From assembly GCA_036732755.1 (NCBI GenBank), contig DAINBU010000006.1, positions 22,769 through 86,768 of the forward strand: DNA of 64,000 bases, read 5' to 3'. Positions 52,325 to 61,006 of this stretch are shown piece by piece (the stretch's first letter is position 1; the number at the start of each line of letters is the position of its first letter). The notes below the pieces were generated by a model. That model was not told where the DNA came from. It did not search any database and saw only the letters and a program-made list of their open reading frames with translations. The translations under genes and the position numbers were made by a program. The stretch comes from DASRRB01 sp036732755 (GTDB lineage Bacteria > Planctomycetota > B15-G4 > SIAN01).

Positions 52325-53230
52325 ATGGCAACGGAAGCCCACCTGAAGGAACACCGCATCGCGGTGTTCTTCGACTTCGAAAACATCATCACCGGCGTCC
52401 GCGACGCGAAGTACGACCAGTTCCGGCTCGACCTGATCCTCGACCGCCTCGTCGAGAAGGGCAAGATCATCTTCAAGCGCGCGTACTGCGACTGGTCGCG
52501 GTTCCGCGAGCACAAGAACGAGATGCACGAGTACAGCTTCGAGCTGGTCGACATCCCGAAGAAGAGGATCAGCGGGAAGAACTCGGCCGACATCCGGATG
52601 GTCGTCGACGCCCTCGACCTCTGCTACCGGCGCGAGCACATCACGGCCTTCGCGCTCGTGTCGGGGGACTCCGACTTCTCGCCCCTCGCCACCAAGCTCA
52701 CCGAATACAACAAGTACGTGATCGGCATCGGCGTCAAGAACTCGACGTCGGAGCTCCTGGTGAGCGTCAGCGACGAGTTCATCTACTACGAGGACCTGGT
52801 CCGGGAGAAGCGGCGTCCGCCCCGCCCGGTCGTCGCGGTCACCGCCTCCGCCTCCGCCACCGCCTCCGCGGCGGCTCCGGGCGACGGCAAGGCGGACGAG
52901 CTCTTCGACCTGGTCACGGACGCCTACGCGGCGCTGCAGCGCGAGAACTACGAGCACATCTGGGGCTCGATGATCAAGCAGCAGATCAAGCGCAAGCGGC
53001 CGCAGTTCTCCGAGAACTACTTCGGCTTCCGCAACTTCTCCGACGTCCTGGAGGCGGCGAAGAAGGCGGGGCTGTTCGAGCTCAAGCGCGACCAGCGCAG
53101 CGGCAGCTACGTCGTCACCGAGACGAGCCGCGGCGGGTCGCCGCCGGCCGCCCCGGTCGACGCCGCGCCGCCGCCCGCGCCGAGCTCCGGCGGCGACGCG
53201 ATGCGCGCGGTCCCGCAGTTCGGCGACTGA
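52325..53230 (+). CDS. NYN-domain (LabA/PIN-like) RNase with C-terminal LOTUS-like domain
   Basis: A 301-residue protein. The N-terminal NYN domain has the acidic sites AVFFDFENI, KNSADIRMVVDALDL, and SGDSDFSPLATKL, the conserved Asp pattern for metal-dependent RNA cleavage. A low-complexity Thr/Ser/Ala linker leads to a C-terminal winged-helix domain of OST-HTH/LOTUS type (ALQRENYEHIWGSMIKQQIKRKRPQFSENYFGFRNFSDVLEAA). Such proteins act in RNA turnover or stress. No ribosome-binding site is evident, perhaps leaderless. It is divergent from the Fis-type gene (204-nt gap). Confidence 0.87.
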   Translation: MATEAHLKEHRIAVFFDFENIITGVRDAKYDQFRLDLILDRLVEKGKIIFKRAYCDWSRFREHKNEMHEYSFELVDIPKKRISGKNSADIRMVVDALDLCYRREHITAFALVSGDSDFSPLATKLTEYNKYVIGIGVKNSTSELLVSVSDEFIYYEDLVREKRRPPRPVVAVTASASATASAAAPGDGKADELFDLVTDAYAALQRENYEHIWGSMIKQQIKRKRPQFSENYFGFRNFSDVLEAAKKAGLFELKRDQRSGSYVVTETSRGGSPPAAPVDAAPPPAPSSGGDAMRAVPQFGD

Positions 53231-53248
53231 GCGCGCGACGCGACCCCG

Positions 53249-53716
53249 ATGCTCGACCGGATGTTCCCGAACGGGATCGAGCACTACCTCACCGGCGGGC
53301 TGCTGATCGGCGCGGGCGTCGCGCTGCTCTTCGTCGCGGCGGGACTCGTCGGCGGCATGAGCTCGTTCTTCCCGGCGGTCCTGTCGTGGTGCGTGCCGGG
53401 GCCGGCGTTCCGGCGCGCGCCGCTCCTCTCGACCCGCGGCTGGCGCGTCGCGTACGCGCTCGGGCTCGTCGCCGGCGCGGCGCTCTTCGTCCTCCTCGGC
53501 GGCGCACCGACCCACACGCAAGTCGCGCCGTGGCGGCTGCTCGCCGGCGGCTTCCTGGTCGGCTTCGGGTCGCGGCTCGGCGGCGGCTGCACGTCGGGCC
53601 ACGGGATCTGCGGACTCGCGTCGCTGCAGCGGCCGTCGCTCGCCGCGGTCGTCACGTTCCTCGCGACCGGGATGGCGACCGCGCAGCTCGTCGCACGCCT
53701 GGGGATTTCGCCGTGA
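53249..53716 (+). CDS. YeeE/YedE-like membrane protein, first half
   Basis: A 155-residue protein with about four helices. It contains the characteristic GFGSRLGGGCTSGHGICGLA motif of the YeeE/YedE (sulfur transport) family and its half-size PmpA/PmpB relatives. The second half is encoded next door. They overlap by GTGA, so they probably assemble into one transporter of reduced sulfur compounds such as thiosulfate. It follows the NYN gene by 18 nt, which may be coincidental. Confidence 0.88.
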   Translation: MLDRMFPNGIEHYLTGGLLIGAGVALLFVAAGLVGGMSSFFPAVLSWCVPGPAFRRAPLLSTRGWRVAYALGLVAGAALFVLLGGAPTHTQVAPWRLLAGGFLVGFGSRLGGGCTSGHGICGLASLQRPSLAAVVTFLATGMATAQLVARLGISP

Positions 53717-54168
53717 AGACGCGCGTCGCGCTCGTCGCGCTGCTGGGCGGCGTCCTCTTCGGCTGCGGGCTCGCGCGCTCCACCATGGTCTCGCCCGAGG
53801 TGGTGCTCTCGTTCCTCCGCTGGCGCGACTTCGGGCTGCTGCTCGTGCTGGGAGGCGCGGTCGCGGTCGCGCTGCCGGCCTACCAGCTCGCCCCGCGCTG
53901 GCTGAAGGCGCCGCCCTTCGGCGACCAGTTCGGCCGCCACGCGGCGCGCCTCGACCGCTCGACGCTGTTCGGCTCCGCGATCTTCGGGATCGGCTGGGGG
54001 CTCTGCGGCGTCTGCTCTGGCCCTTCGATCGCGAGCCTCGGCGCGGGGAACGTCCCGACGCTCTGGGCGCTGCTCGGGATCTTCGCGGGCGCCTTCGTCC
54101 AGGGATGGCTCGCGCGGCCGCGCGCGGGCGTCGCGGCCGGCCTCAGCGCGGACCGAACCAGCGCTTGA
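53713..54168 (+). CDS. YeeE/YedE-like membrane protein, second half
   Basis: A 151-residue protein from a GTG overlapping the stop of the first half. The motif GIGWGLCGVCSGPSIASLGAG matches the second Cys-bearing loop of the family. It has four membrane helices. With its neighbour it makes up the equivalent of a full-size YeeE. Its 3' end overlaps the converging sulfatase gene by 26 nt. Confidence 0.88.
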   Translation: MKTRVALVALLGGVLFGCGLARSTMVSPEVVLSFLRWRDFGLLLVLGGAVAVALPAYQLAPRWLKAPPFGDQFGRHAARLDRSTLFGSAIFGIGWGLCGVCSGPSIASLGAGNVPTLWALLGIFAGAFVQGWLARPRAGVAAGLSADRTSA

Positions 54169-56515
54169 GCTTGTTGGTGAGCGCGAGGCGGACGCGCTCG
54201 CCGTCGCCCTCGCCGGCCGGACGGCGCTCCGAGAAGGCGACCAGGTCGAAGTCGGCGGTGGTCACGAGGCGGCCGTCGTTGCTCTCGACGCCGATCAGCA
54301 CGCACTCGCGGTCGCGGCCCGGCAGCCGGCCGCGCGCCGTGTGGGAGAAGGCGACGTCGGCGACCGGGCCCCACGGCTTGAGCGAGAGGGGCGGCGGCCC
54401 GCCGGCGAGCGGCCGCGCCTCGACCATCCCGAGCAGCGTCGGCACCAGGAAGGTCGTGTCGACCACCTCGGCGACGCGCAGCGGCGGGCGGCCCGGGTCG
54501 TGGACGATCAGCGGGACGTCGACGAACGCGGCGTCGAGCGACGCGCCGGCCGGCGGCGGGACGGCGCCGACGAACTCGCCGTGGTCGCTCACGATCACGA
54601 AGAGCGTCCGGGCCCAGAGCTGCGCGCTCTCCAGCTGGCGGCGCATGGTGCGGATCGCCTCGTCGACGTAGGCGACCTCGCCGTCGTAGAGGTTCGAATG
54701 GTCCTGGTCGTCGAGCGCGAGCCCGTCGACGCGCGGCGCCACGAACTCCTCGGCGAGCTGCGGCACGCCGCCCTGCCCGCTGCGGGCGCGGACGTCGTTC
54801 ACGGCGCTGCGCATCGCGGTCGCCGCGGCGGTGCGCGCGAACTTCTCGCCGTACTGCTGCGGCGGGTTGAACGGCCGGTGCAGGTCGACGAACTCGACGA
54901 ACGCGAAGAACTGGTAGTTGCGGTAGCGCAGCACCCAGTCGCCGAACTCGTCGGCGACGCGCTCGGCGGGCGCGAGCGGGAACTCGCGCCACACCTCGAA
55001 GCCCTGCTGGAAGTTCTTGGCGTGGCTCACCAGCGGGTCGGAGGTGCAGGCGAGCGTCGTGAAGCCGCTGGCCTGCAGCACCTCCGCCAGCGTCACCAGC
55101 GAGTCGGAGAGGAAGCAGTGCTCGTCGTCGACCACGCCGTGGCTCGGCGCGTCCTTGCCGGTGAGCAGCGTCGCGACCGCCGGCCAGGTCCAGCTCGACG
55201 GGGAGCGCGCCCGCTCGTAGACCACCGACTCGCCGGCGATCGCGTCGATCGCCGGGGTGGTGTCGCGCGGGTAGCCCAGGCAGTGCAGCCGGTCGGCGCG
55301 CAGCGAGTCGACCACGACCATCACGAGGTTCATGCGCTTCTGCGCGGTCGCGTCGCCCGGCTCGCGCGGCTCGTTCAGCGCGTTGCGCGGCAGCATCTCG
55401 GCGCGCACGAGGAGCGGGCGGCCGAAGCCGACGCGCGCTCTCTCGACGCCGGGCCCGCTCCCGCTCGTCGCGAAGCGGACCGTGATGGTGCGCCCCGCGA
55501 AGCCCTCGAGCGCGATCTCGTGGTCGTGCCAGCGCCGGTCGCGCGCGACCTGCTGCGGCCGGATCTCGTGGTCGAAGCGCTCCTCGCCGTCGATGCTCAC
55601 CGCGAAGCGGATCGTCTGGCGCGGCGCGTCGTCGCCGGCCACGACGCTCGTGCGGTCGATCGCGCAGCCGAAGGTGAGGCTCGTGTTGGCCTGCACCGCG
55701 AAGCGGTACTCGACGCTGGCGCCCGTCCCCATGACGAGCGCCGGCTGGGTGCCGCCCGCCAACTCCTGCGCGACGTCGGCGGTGAGCGTCGCGGCGCGCA
55801 CCGGCGGACCGGCGCCGGCGTCGACCTTCGCGTCGGGGAAGAGGCGGATCAGGTCGGCGACGATCCCCTCGACGGCCATCCACTGGCGCCGCCACTCGAG
55901 GACCTGGTGGGTCGTCGCGACCGCCCCGCCGCCGACCAGCAGCAGCAGCGCGGTCGTCATGAAGCGCGTCGGCGTGCTCAGCCGGAAGAAGAGGCGGCGC
56001 GGCGAGGTCGCGTAGCGGTCGAACATCACGAAGACGAACGAGCCGACGCCGATCGCGCACCAGCCGAGGAGGCTCCAGCGCGTGTCGACCCCCGGCATGT
56101 AGCGGCGCCCGCCGCCGGGCCAGCCGGTGAGGAGGACGATGCTGATGCCCGCCGCGACGATGCCGCGCAGGGCGAGCGTCCACGCCTTGCGCGTGCGCGG
56201 CAGGATCGTGAGCGCCGGCACGATGATCCACGCGCGCCCGGTCGCCTTGAACAGGTGGTCGACGAAGTGCTCGAGCAGCAGCGAGCCGCGCTCGCCCTCC
56301 TTCAGCAGGTCGACCGCCGACTGCAGCAGCGCGCGCAGCACGACGAGCCCCATCGCCACCCAGAGGCTCGCGATCAGGCGGTCGCCCGGCTGGACGATGA
56401 TGCGCGCCGGATCGACGAACCGCGGCGCGTCGGACGAGGCCCCGGGCGCGCGTTCGCCCGCGTCGGCCGCCGCCGCGCCCTCGAGCGATGATCGCGAGCC
56501 TGTGGAGTCGTCCAT
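54143..56515 (-). CDS. Membrane-anchored sulfatase-superfamily protein
   Basis: A 790-residue protein. About five membrane helices occupy residues 45-210. A periplasmic beta-rich region follows, and a sulfatase domain starts near residue 380 (NLVMVVVDSLRADRLHCLGYPRDTTPAID). The usual catalytic C/S-x-P-x-R is replaced by SPSSWTWPAVATLLTG, so a formylglycine enzyme is unlikely. This is closer to the Thr/Ser-using LTA-synthase/phosphoethanolamine transferase style. Metal residues are suggested by VSDHGEFVGA and VDSLRAD. Function: phospho-head-group or sulfate chemistry of the envelope, unassigned. Confidence 0.78.
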   Translation of the reverse strand: MDDSTGSRSSLEGAAAADAGERAPGASSDAPRFVDPARIIVQPGDRLIASLWVAMGLVVLRALLQSAVDLLKEGERGSLLLEHFVDHLFKATGRAWIIVPALTILPRTRKAWTLALRGIVAAGISIVLLTGWPGGGRRYMPGVDTRWSLLGWCAIGVGSFVFVMFDRYATSPRRLFFRLSTPTRFMTTALLLLVGGGAVATTHQVLEWRRQWMAVEGIVADLIRLFPDAKVDAGAGPPVRAATLTADVAQELAGGTQPALVMGTGASVEYRFAVQANTSLTFGCAIDRTSVVAGDDAPRQTIRFAVSIDGEERFDHEIRPQQVARDRRWHDHEIALEGFAGRTITVRFATSGSGPGVERARVGFGRPLLVRAEMLPRNALNEPREPGDATAQKRMNLVMVVVDSLRADRLHCLGYPRDTTPAIDAIAGESVVYERARSPSSWTWPAVATLLTGKDAPSHGVVDDEHCFLSDSLVTLAEVLQASGFTTLACTSDPLVSHAKNFQQGFEVWREFPLAPAERVADEFGDWVLRYRNYQFFAFVEFVDLHRPFNPPQQYGEKFARTAAATAMRSAVNDVRARSGQGGVPQLAEEFVAPRVDGLALDDQDHSNLYDGEVAYVDEAIRTMRRQLESAQLWARTLFVIVSDHGEFVGAVPPPAGASLDAAFVDVPLIVHDPGRPPLRVAEVVDTTFLVPTLLGMVEARPLAGGPPPLSLKPWGPVADVAFSHTARGRLPGRDRECVLIGVESNDGRLVTTADFDLVAFSERRPAGEGDGERVRLALTNKLKRWFGPR

Positions 56516-56622
56516 TCCCTACGTTCGCCCGACCGGCGTTCGCCCCGTCGCCGTCTGCGGGGGCGCGTCGAGCCGGCGGGGATGTCGGATCATAGGCGGC
56601 CGCGCTTACGATCCGCTGCTCC

Positions 56623-57825
56623 ATGCCGCCGTCCTCCCCCGGTCGAGACGATCTTTCCCCCGCGACGTCGGCGCGCGCGGCGGCCGCGGCGGGCGGCGCC
56701 CGGCTCGAGCTCGCAGCGCTCGCCGCGGTGACGGTCGCCGCGGCCGCCCTGCGCGTCTTCGGCCTCGGCGGCCTCCCGCCCGACCTCGGCGAGGCGGCGC
56801 ACTTCCTTACCGCGAACCCCGACCGCTTCGTCGAGCCGCGCGCGTGGTCGGCGGCGCTCGGCGCGGCGTCGCCCGCGCTCGCGTGGGCGCTGCTGAGGCG
56901 CGGCGCGGGGCCGTGCGTCGCGCTCGCGGCGGCCACGCTCGCGGCGACGACGCCGTTCGCCGTGCACGTCTCGCGCTCGGGTTCGACGGTCGGCGCGACC
57001 TTCGTCGCGTCGCTCGCGCTCTTTGCGGCGTTGCGCGGGCTGCGGCCGCTGCTCGCGCTCGGCGTCGCGACGTCGATGGCCGCGCTCGCCCTCTTCTCGG
57101 CGTCGAAGGCGGTCGCGACCTCCGCGGCGGTCGAGGGCTCGGCTTGGGTCGCGGCCGACCTCGGGCTCGGCGGCCTCGTCTTCGTGGTCGCGGCGTGGTG
57201 CGCGCCGGCGGGCGGCGGCGCGCGCGCCGTCGCGCCGCGCCGGCGGCTGCTCGTCGTGGTCGCCGCCGCGGCGCTGCTCTCGGCCGGACTCAAGCTCGGC
57301 TTCGCGCCCGAACCTGCGGCGGCGTGCCTCACCGCCGCGGTCGTCGTCCTCGCCGCGAGCGGGCTCGGGCTCTGGTGGGAGGCGGCCCCGGCGCCGCTCG
57401 CGCGGCTCGCGGCGCTCTCGTTCGCCGTCGTGCCCTCGCTCCCGTCGCTCGCGTCGGAATTCGTCGACGGCGGGCGCTTCGACGTCGCGCCGCTCGCCGC
57501 CGCCTTCTCGGAGCGCCGCCGCGGCGGCGAGCCGCTCTTCGCGAGCGACCCCGCCTTCGCGTCGCACGGCTTCGGGGTCGAGTGCCTGCGCCTCCCGCTG
57601 CGCGCGCGCTCGCCCGACGACTTCCTGCCGGTCGACCGCGCCGGCTGGGTGCTGCTCCTCTTCGACCGCGGCCGCCCGCTCGGCGACCACGAGGGCGTCA
57701 CGCCGGAGATCGAGCGCGGGCTCGCGCTCGTCGCGCGCTCGACGCGGCGGCGGCTCGACCTGCACCGCTACGAGGCGCGCCTCTACCGGCGCGAAGCGCC
57801 GCGGCGCGACCGGCGCGGACCGTGA
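56623..57825 (+). CDS. Hypothetical multi-pass membrane protein
   Basis: A 400-residue, Ala/Leu/Val-rich protein with about 6-7 hydrophobic segments in the first 290 residues (for example LAALAAVTVAAAALRVFGL, LLVVVAAAALLSAGLKLGF). A soluble tail follows (AAFSERRRGGEPLFASDPAFASHGFGVECLRL). The layout resembles short dolichol-phosphate-mannose-type glycosyltransferase membrane proteins but no catalytic motif was found. It overlaps ruvX by 4 nt (GTGA). Confidence 0.65.
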   Translation: MPPSSPGRDDLSPATSARAAAAAGGARLELAALAAVTVAAAALRVFGLGGLPPDLGEAAHFLTANPDRFVEPRAWSAALGAASPALAWALLRRGAGPCVALAAATLAATTPFAVHVSRSGSTVGATFVASLALFAALRGLRPLLALGVATSMAALALFSASKAVATSAAVEGSAWVAADLGLGGLVFVVAAWCAPAGGGARAVAPRRRLLVVVAAAALLSAGLKLGFAPEPAAACLTAAVVVLAASGLGLWWEAAPAPLARLAALSFAVVPSLPSLASEFVDGGRFDVAPLAAAFSERRRGGEPLFASDPAFASHGFGVECLRLPLRARSPDDFLPVDRAGWVLLLFDRGRPLGDHEGVTPEIERGLALVARSTRRRLDLHRYEARLYRREAPRRDRRGP

Positions 57826-58259
57826 GCGCGCCGGGCCGCCGACTCGCGGTCGACTGGGGCCGCCGCCGCATCGGACTGGCGGTCTGCGACGCGCTCGGGA
57901 TCACGACGCGCGGGCTGCCGCGCCTCGAGAGCACGACGCTCGAGGCCGACCTCGCCGCGCTCGCGAAGATCTGCCGGGACGAGGAGATCGTCGGGATCGT
58001 GATCGGCATCCCGACGCAGATGGACGGCGTGGACGGGCGGGCCGCCGGCGAGGTGCGCCTCTTCGCGCAGGTCCTGCGCGAGCGCCTCCCCTACCCGGTC
58101 GAGGAGGAGGACGAGCGCCTCTCCACGAAGTCGGCGCACGCGCTGCTGAAGGACGCCGGCCACCGCCACTCGGCGCGCAAGCCCAAGCTCGACTCGACCG
58201 CCGCGACGGTGATCCTGCGCAGCTGGCTGCAGCGGAGGAAGTCGGGCGCGACCGAGTGA
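57822..58259 (+). CDS. ruvX: Putative Holliday junction resolvase RuvX (YqgF)
   Basis: A 145-residue protein. The RNase H-like motifs of YqgF are present: RRLAVDWGRRRIGLAVCDA near the start, IVGIVIGIPTQMDGVDG in the middle, VEEEDERLSTKSAHALL, and LDSTAATVILRSWL at the end. YqgF proteins act in pre-16S rRNA processing and are named RuvX. The GTG start overlaps the membrane-protein gene's stop. Standard length, complete. Confidence 0.9.
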   Translation: MSAPGRRLAVDWGRRRIGLAVCDALGITTRGLPRLESTTLEADLAALAKICRDEEIVGIVIGIPTQMDGVDGRAAGEVRLFAQVLRERLPYPVEEEDERLSTKSAHALLKDAGHRHSARKPKLDSTAATVILRSWLQRRKSGATE

Positions 58260-58266
58260 CGCGCGG

Positions 58267-60468
58267 CTACCGGTGCTGGAACTGGCCGCCGGAATCCTCG
58301 GCGATGCCGTAGAGCAGCGCGATGTTGGGGTCCTTGCCGACGCCGATGCAGTGGATCCGGATGCGGGAGAGGCGGTTCCACTCGCGGATCAGGCGGCGCA
58401 GCTCGAGCGCGTCGGTCACCTCGCCCACCGTCGGCTGCCCGTCGGTCATGAAGAAGATCGTGTCGATCTCCGACTGGTAGCCCGAGTCGCGCGAGCCGAG
58501 CCCGGCGATCTCGAAGGCGGCCTTCATGCCGGCGTGGATGTTGGTCCCCATGTCGAGGTTGAGGTCGTTGTCGATCCACTTCTTGGCGCGGTCCTTCACG
58601 GCCGCGGTGACCTTGGTCATCTTGGGCTGCCAGCGGTCGGCGCTGCCGGCGAAGGCGACGATCGAGAAGGTGTCGCCGTCGGAGAGGCCGTCGATCGCCT
58701 GCTTCATCTGCTCCTTCGCGACGTCGAGGCGGCTCTTGCCGTTCGCCGCGCCGTCGGCCTCCTTCATGCTGAGGCTGATGTCGATGACGAAGCAGACGTG
58801 CTTGCTGATCGAGCTGATCCCGTAGAAGGTCACCTTGCCGCCGGCGGCCTGGTCCCACGCCGAGACGGCGAGGCGGCGCGACTTCGGGACGTCCTCGAGC
58901 TTGAACGACGCGCCCTTCTCGTCCCACCAGCGCTTCCAGACGTTCGCGTCCATGGCGAGCGCCTGGCCGGTCAGGCGCTGCAGCGCCTGCGTGACGTCCT
59001 CGCGCACGCGCCCGACCTCGACCTCGAGGGCGGCGATGAGCGCCGGGATCGACTCCTTCTGCGGCACGCGCACCAGCGCGGCGACCGCGGCGACGCGCAC
59101 GCGCCAGTTCTCGTGGGCGAGCAGGCGGGCGCGCACGACCTCCATCGACTCGGCGTCCTTCAGCTGCACCAGCGCCTCGAGCGCCTCGAGCCGGACGCGC
59201 GTCTCCTTCTCCGAGACGAGCCACTTGCGCAGCGACTCGCGCACCTTGGGGTGGTCGAGCAGGCCGAGCGACTCGACCACCGCGCAGCGCGTCTCGAGCT
59301 CCTTCTCGTTCTGCGCGGCGAGCAGCGCCCAGTCGACCAGCTTGTCGCGCTTCCCCTCCGGCACCACCGCGACCGCCGCGCCGACCGCGCGGCCGGCGGC
59401 GAGGCGCAGGCGGTCCATGTCGCGCTGGCCCGCGGTCGCGGCCTGCATCTGCTTCTGCAGCGCGTTGAACGCGTCGGCGGTCGCCTTGCTCACCGTGTTG
59501 GTGCGCGTGTCGGTCGACTTGAAGTAGGCCTCCTTCGCCTTGTCGTACTTGTCGCGCAGCTTGTTCGCCTCGTCCTCGTGGATCTTCCACTGGCGCGCCG
59601 CCTGCTGCGCGACGTCGAGCACCTCGGACGGGATGGTCTCGCGGCCGAGCCGCGCGTAGAGGTCGATCCAGCGGATGCGGTCCTCGGCCGGCGCCTTGCC
59701 GTCGACCTTCTTCTCGAGCGCCGCGATGGCGCGGTCGGCTTCGGGTCCCTTGGCGTTCGCGAGCATCGAGCCGGCCGCCCTGGCGAGGCGCAGCCGCAGG
59801 TCGCGATGGAATTCGAGCGCCTGCGCGTTGGCCTCGACCTTCGCGGCCTGCTCCGCCTTGTCGCCGGCGACCTTCGCCTGCGCGTCGAACTTCGCCTTGG
59901 ACTGCTCGAGCTCGTAGGCCTTCGCCGAGAGGTCGGCGAGCTTGCCGCGGCCGTCCTCGTCGCGCTTCTCGAGGTCGTCGACCTTCTTGGTGTGCTTCTC
60001 GTACTCGGAGACGACCAGGTTCACGCCGGCCGGGTCGCCCTTCTTGATCACCGCGTCGACGAGGTCGAGGCTGCCCTTGCGCAGGACGTCGAGGAGGTCG
60101 AGCGCGCGCATCGCCTCGGCGCTCCCCTTCGCGATGTTCTGGAGGCGCTTCGCCGGATCGGGCTCCTCGCCTTCGGCGGGAGCAGCCCCCTTCTTCTCCG
60201 AATCGCCGCGGTCGGCGCGGCGCGCCGCCTCGCCGGCGCCCGCCTCGAAGTTCTCCTCGAAGCGGTCGATCCCCTCCGACAGCGGCGGCAGCCCGGCCGT
60301 CGCGGCCGCCTCGATCACGGGCGGCAGCGCCTTCTGCACCGATTCGGCGCGCGCGTCGGAGGCGCTCACGGCGCTGCGGAGCGCATCGACCGCGTCGCCG
60401 GGGACCGCGCCGAGCGCGAGCCCGGCGGCGACGAACAGGAGAGGCAGGAGCCCGGCCGTGCGCGTCAT
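58267..60468 (-). CDS. Secreted protein with HEAT repeats and von Willebrand A domain
   Basis: A 733-residue protein with a signal peptide (MTRTAGLLPLLFVAAGLALGA). The first 350 residues are charged and coiled-coil-like. HEAT repeats follow (residues about 380-500, LLDHPKVRESLRKWLVSEKE; ARLLAHENWRVRVAAVAALVR). The vWA domain then has the MIDAS motif DISLSMKE, Thr in MGTNIHAGM and Asp in FMTDGQP. It probably binds a metal and a ligand outside the cytoplasm. Common in planctomycete-like genomes. GAGGGCGACG precedes the ATG. It converges on ruvX. Confidence 0.85.
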   Translation of the reverse strand: MTRTAGLLPLLFVAAGLALGAVPGDAVDALRSAVSASDARAESVQKALPPVIEAAATAGLPPLSEGIDRFEENFEAGAGEAARRADRGDSEKKGAAPAEGEEPDPAKRLQNIAKGSAEAMRALDLLDVLRKGSLDLVDAVIKKGDPAGVNLVVSEYEKHTKKVDDLEKRDEDGRGKLADLSAKAYELEQSKAKFDAQAKVAGDKAEQAAKVEANAQALEFHRDLRLRLARAAGSMLANAKGPEADRAIAALEKKVDGKAPAEDRIRWIDLYARLGRETIPSEVLDVAQQAARQWKIHEDEANKLRDKYDKAKEAYFKSTDTRTNTVSKATADAFNALQKQMQAATAGQRDMDRLRLAAGRAVGAAVAVVPEGKRDKLVDWALLAAQNEKELETRCAVVESLGLLDHPKVRESLRKWLVSEKETRVRLEALEALVQLKDAESMEVVRARLLAHENWRVRVAAVAALVRVPQKESIPALIAALEVEVGRVREDVTQALQRLTGQALAMDANVWKRWWDEKGASFKLEDVPKSRRLAVSAWDQAAGGKVTFYGISSISKHVCFVIDISLSMKEADGAANGKSRLDVAKEQMKQAIDGLSDGDTFSIVAFAGSADRWQPKMTKVTAAVKDRAKKWIDNDLNLDMGTNIHAGMKAAFEIAGLGSRDSGYQSEIDTIFFMTDGQPTVGEVTDALELRRLIREWNRLSRIRIHCIGVGKDPNIALLYGIAEDSGGQFQHR

Positions 60469-60494
60469 CGTCGCCCTCGCCAGAAAGTGGCCAA

Positions 60495-60940
60495 CCGCTT
60501 GCCGAGTCATCTTTAAGCCGGGTTCTGTCCCCCCGGTCACGCCGGCTGCAAGCAGCCGGCGCTCGCGAGGGCGGTGATCATTCCTCTGCGATCGCCGTCG
60601 CCGGCGACCTCGAACGACCTACCCGGGAGTGCTGGCGACACGGGCCGTGTCATCCTCCCCTATTTGGTCTTTCTCCGCGTGGGGCTTGCCTAGCCAGACG
60701 GGTTGCCCCGCCTGCTGGTGAGCTCTTACCTCACCGTTTCACCCTTACCGCGACGCGTCGTCGACCCGCCGAAGCGGAGCGACGACCCATCGAGGCGGTC
60801 TGCTTTCTGTTGCGCTGTCCCTGGCCTTGCGGCCGGCGGTGATTACCCGCCACGCTGCCCTGTGGAGCCCGGACTTTCCTCCACCGAAGGCCCGCACTGG
60901 CACCTCCGGCAGCGACCACCTTTCCGGCTCGGCAAGCGGC
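60495..60940 (-). ncRNA. rnpB: RNase P RNA (bacterial type A-like)
   Basis: On the minus strand the P4 5' element AGGAAAGTCCGGGCTCCACA ends near 60863, and the conserved 3' element GACAGAACCCGGCTTA lies near 60514-60529. Internal hallmarks include GGGTGAAACGGTGAGGTAAGAGC, AGCAGGCGGGGCAA and GCTAGGCAAGCCCC. P1 pairs CGCTTGCCGAG (60928-60938) with CTCGGCAAGCG (60496-60506), setting the ends at about 60940 and 60495. The processed 5' end is approximate. It lies between the vWA gene and the M28 peptidase gene. Open frames over this region are shadows. Confidence 0.95.
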
Positions 60941-61006
60941 GGCCGCGCGCCGTCGTACGGGCGCCCGTCCGCCGAGTCAAGCGCGCGCCGCCCTATGCTC
61001 CCGGAG

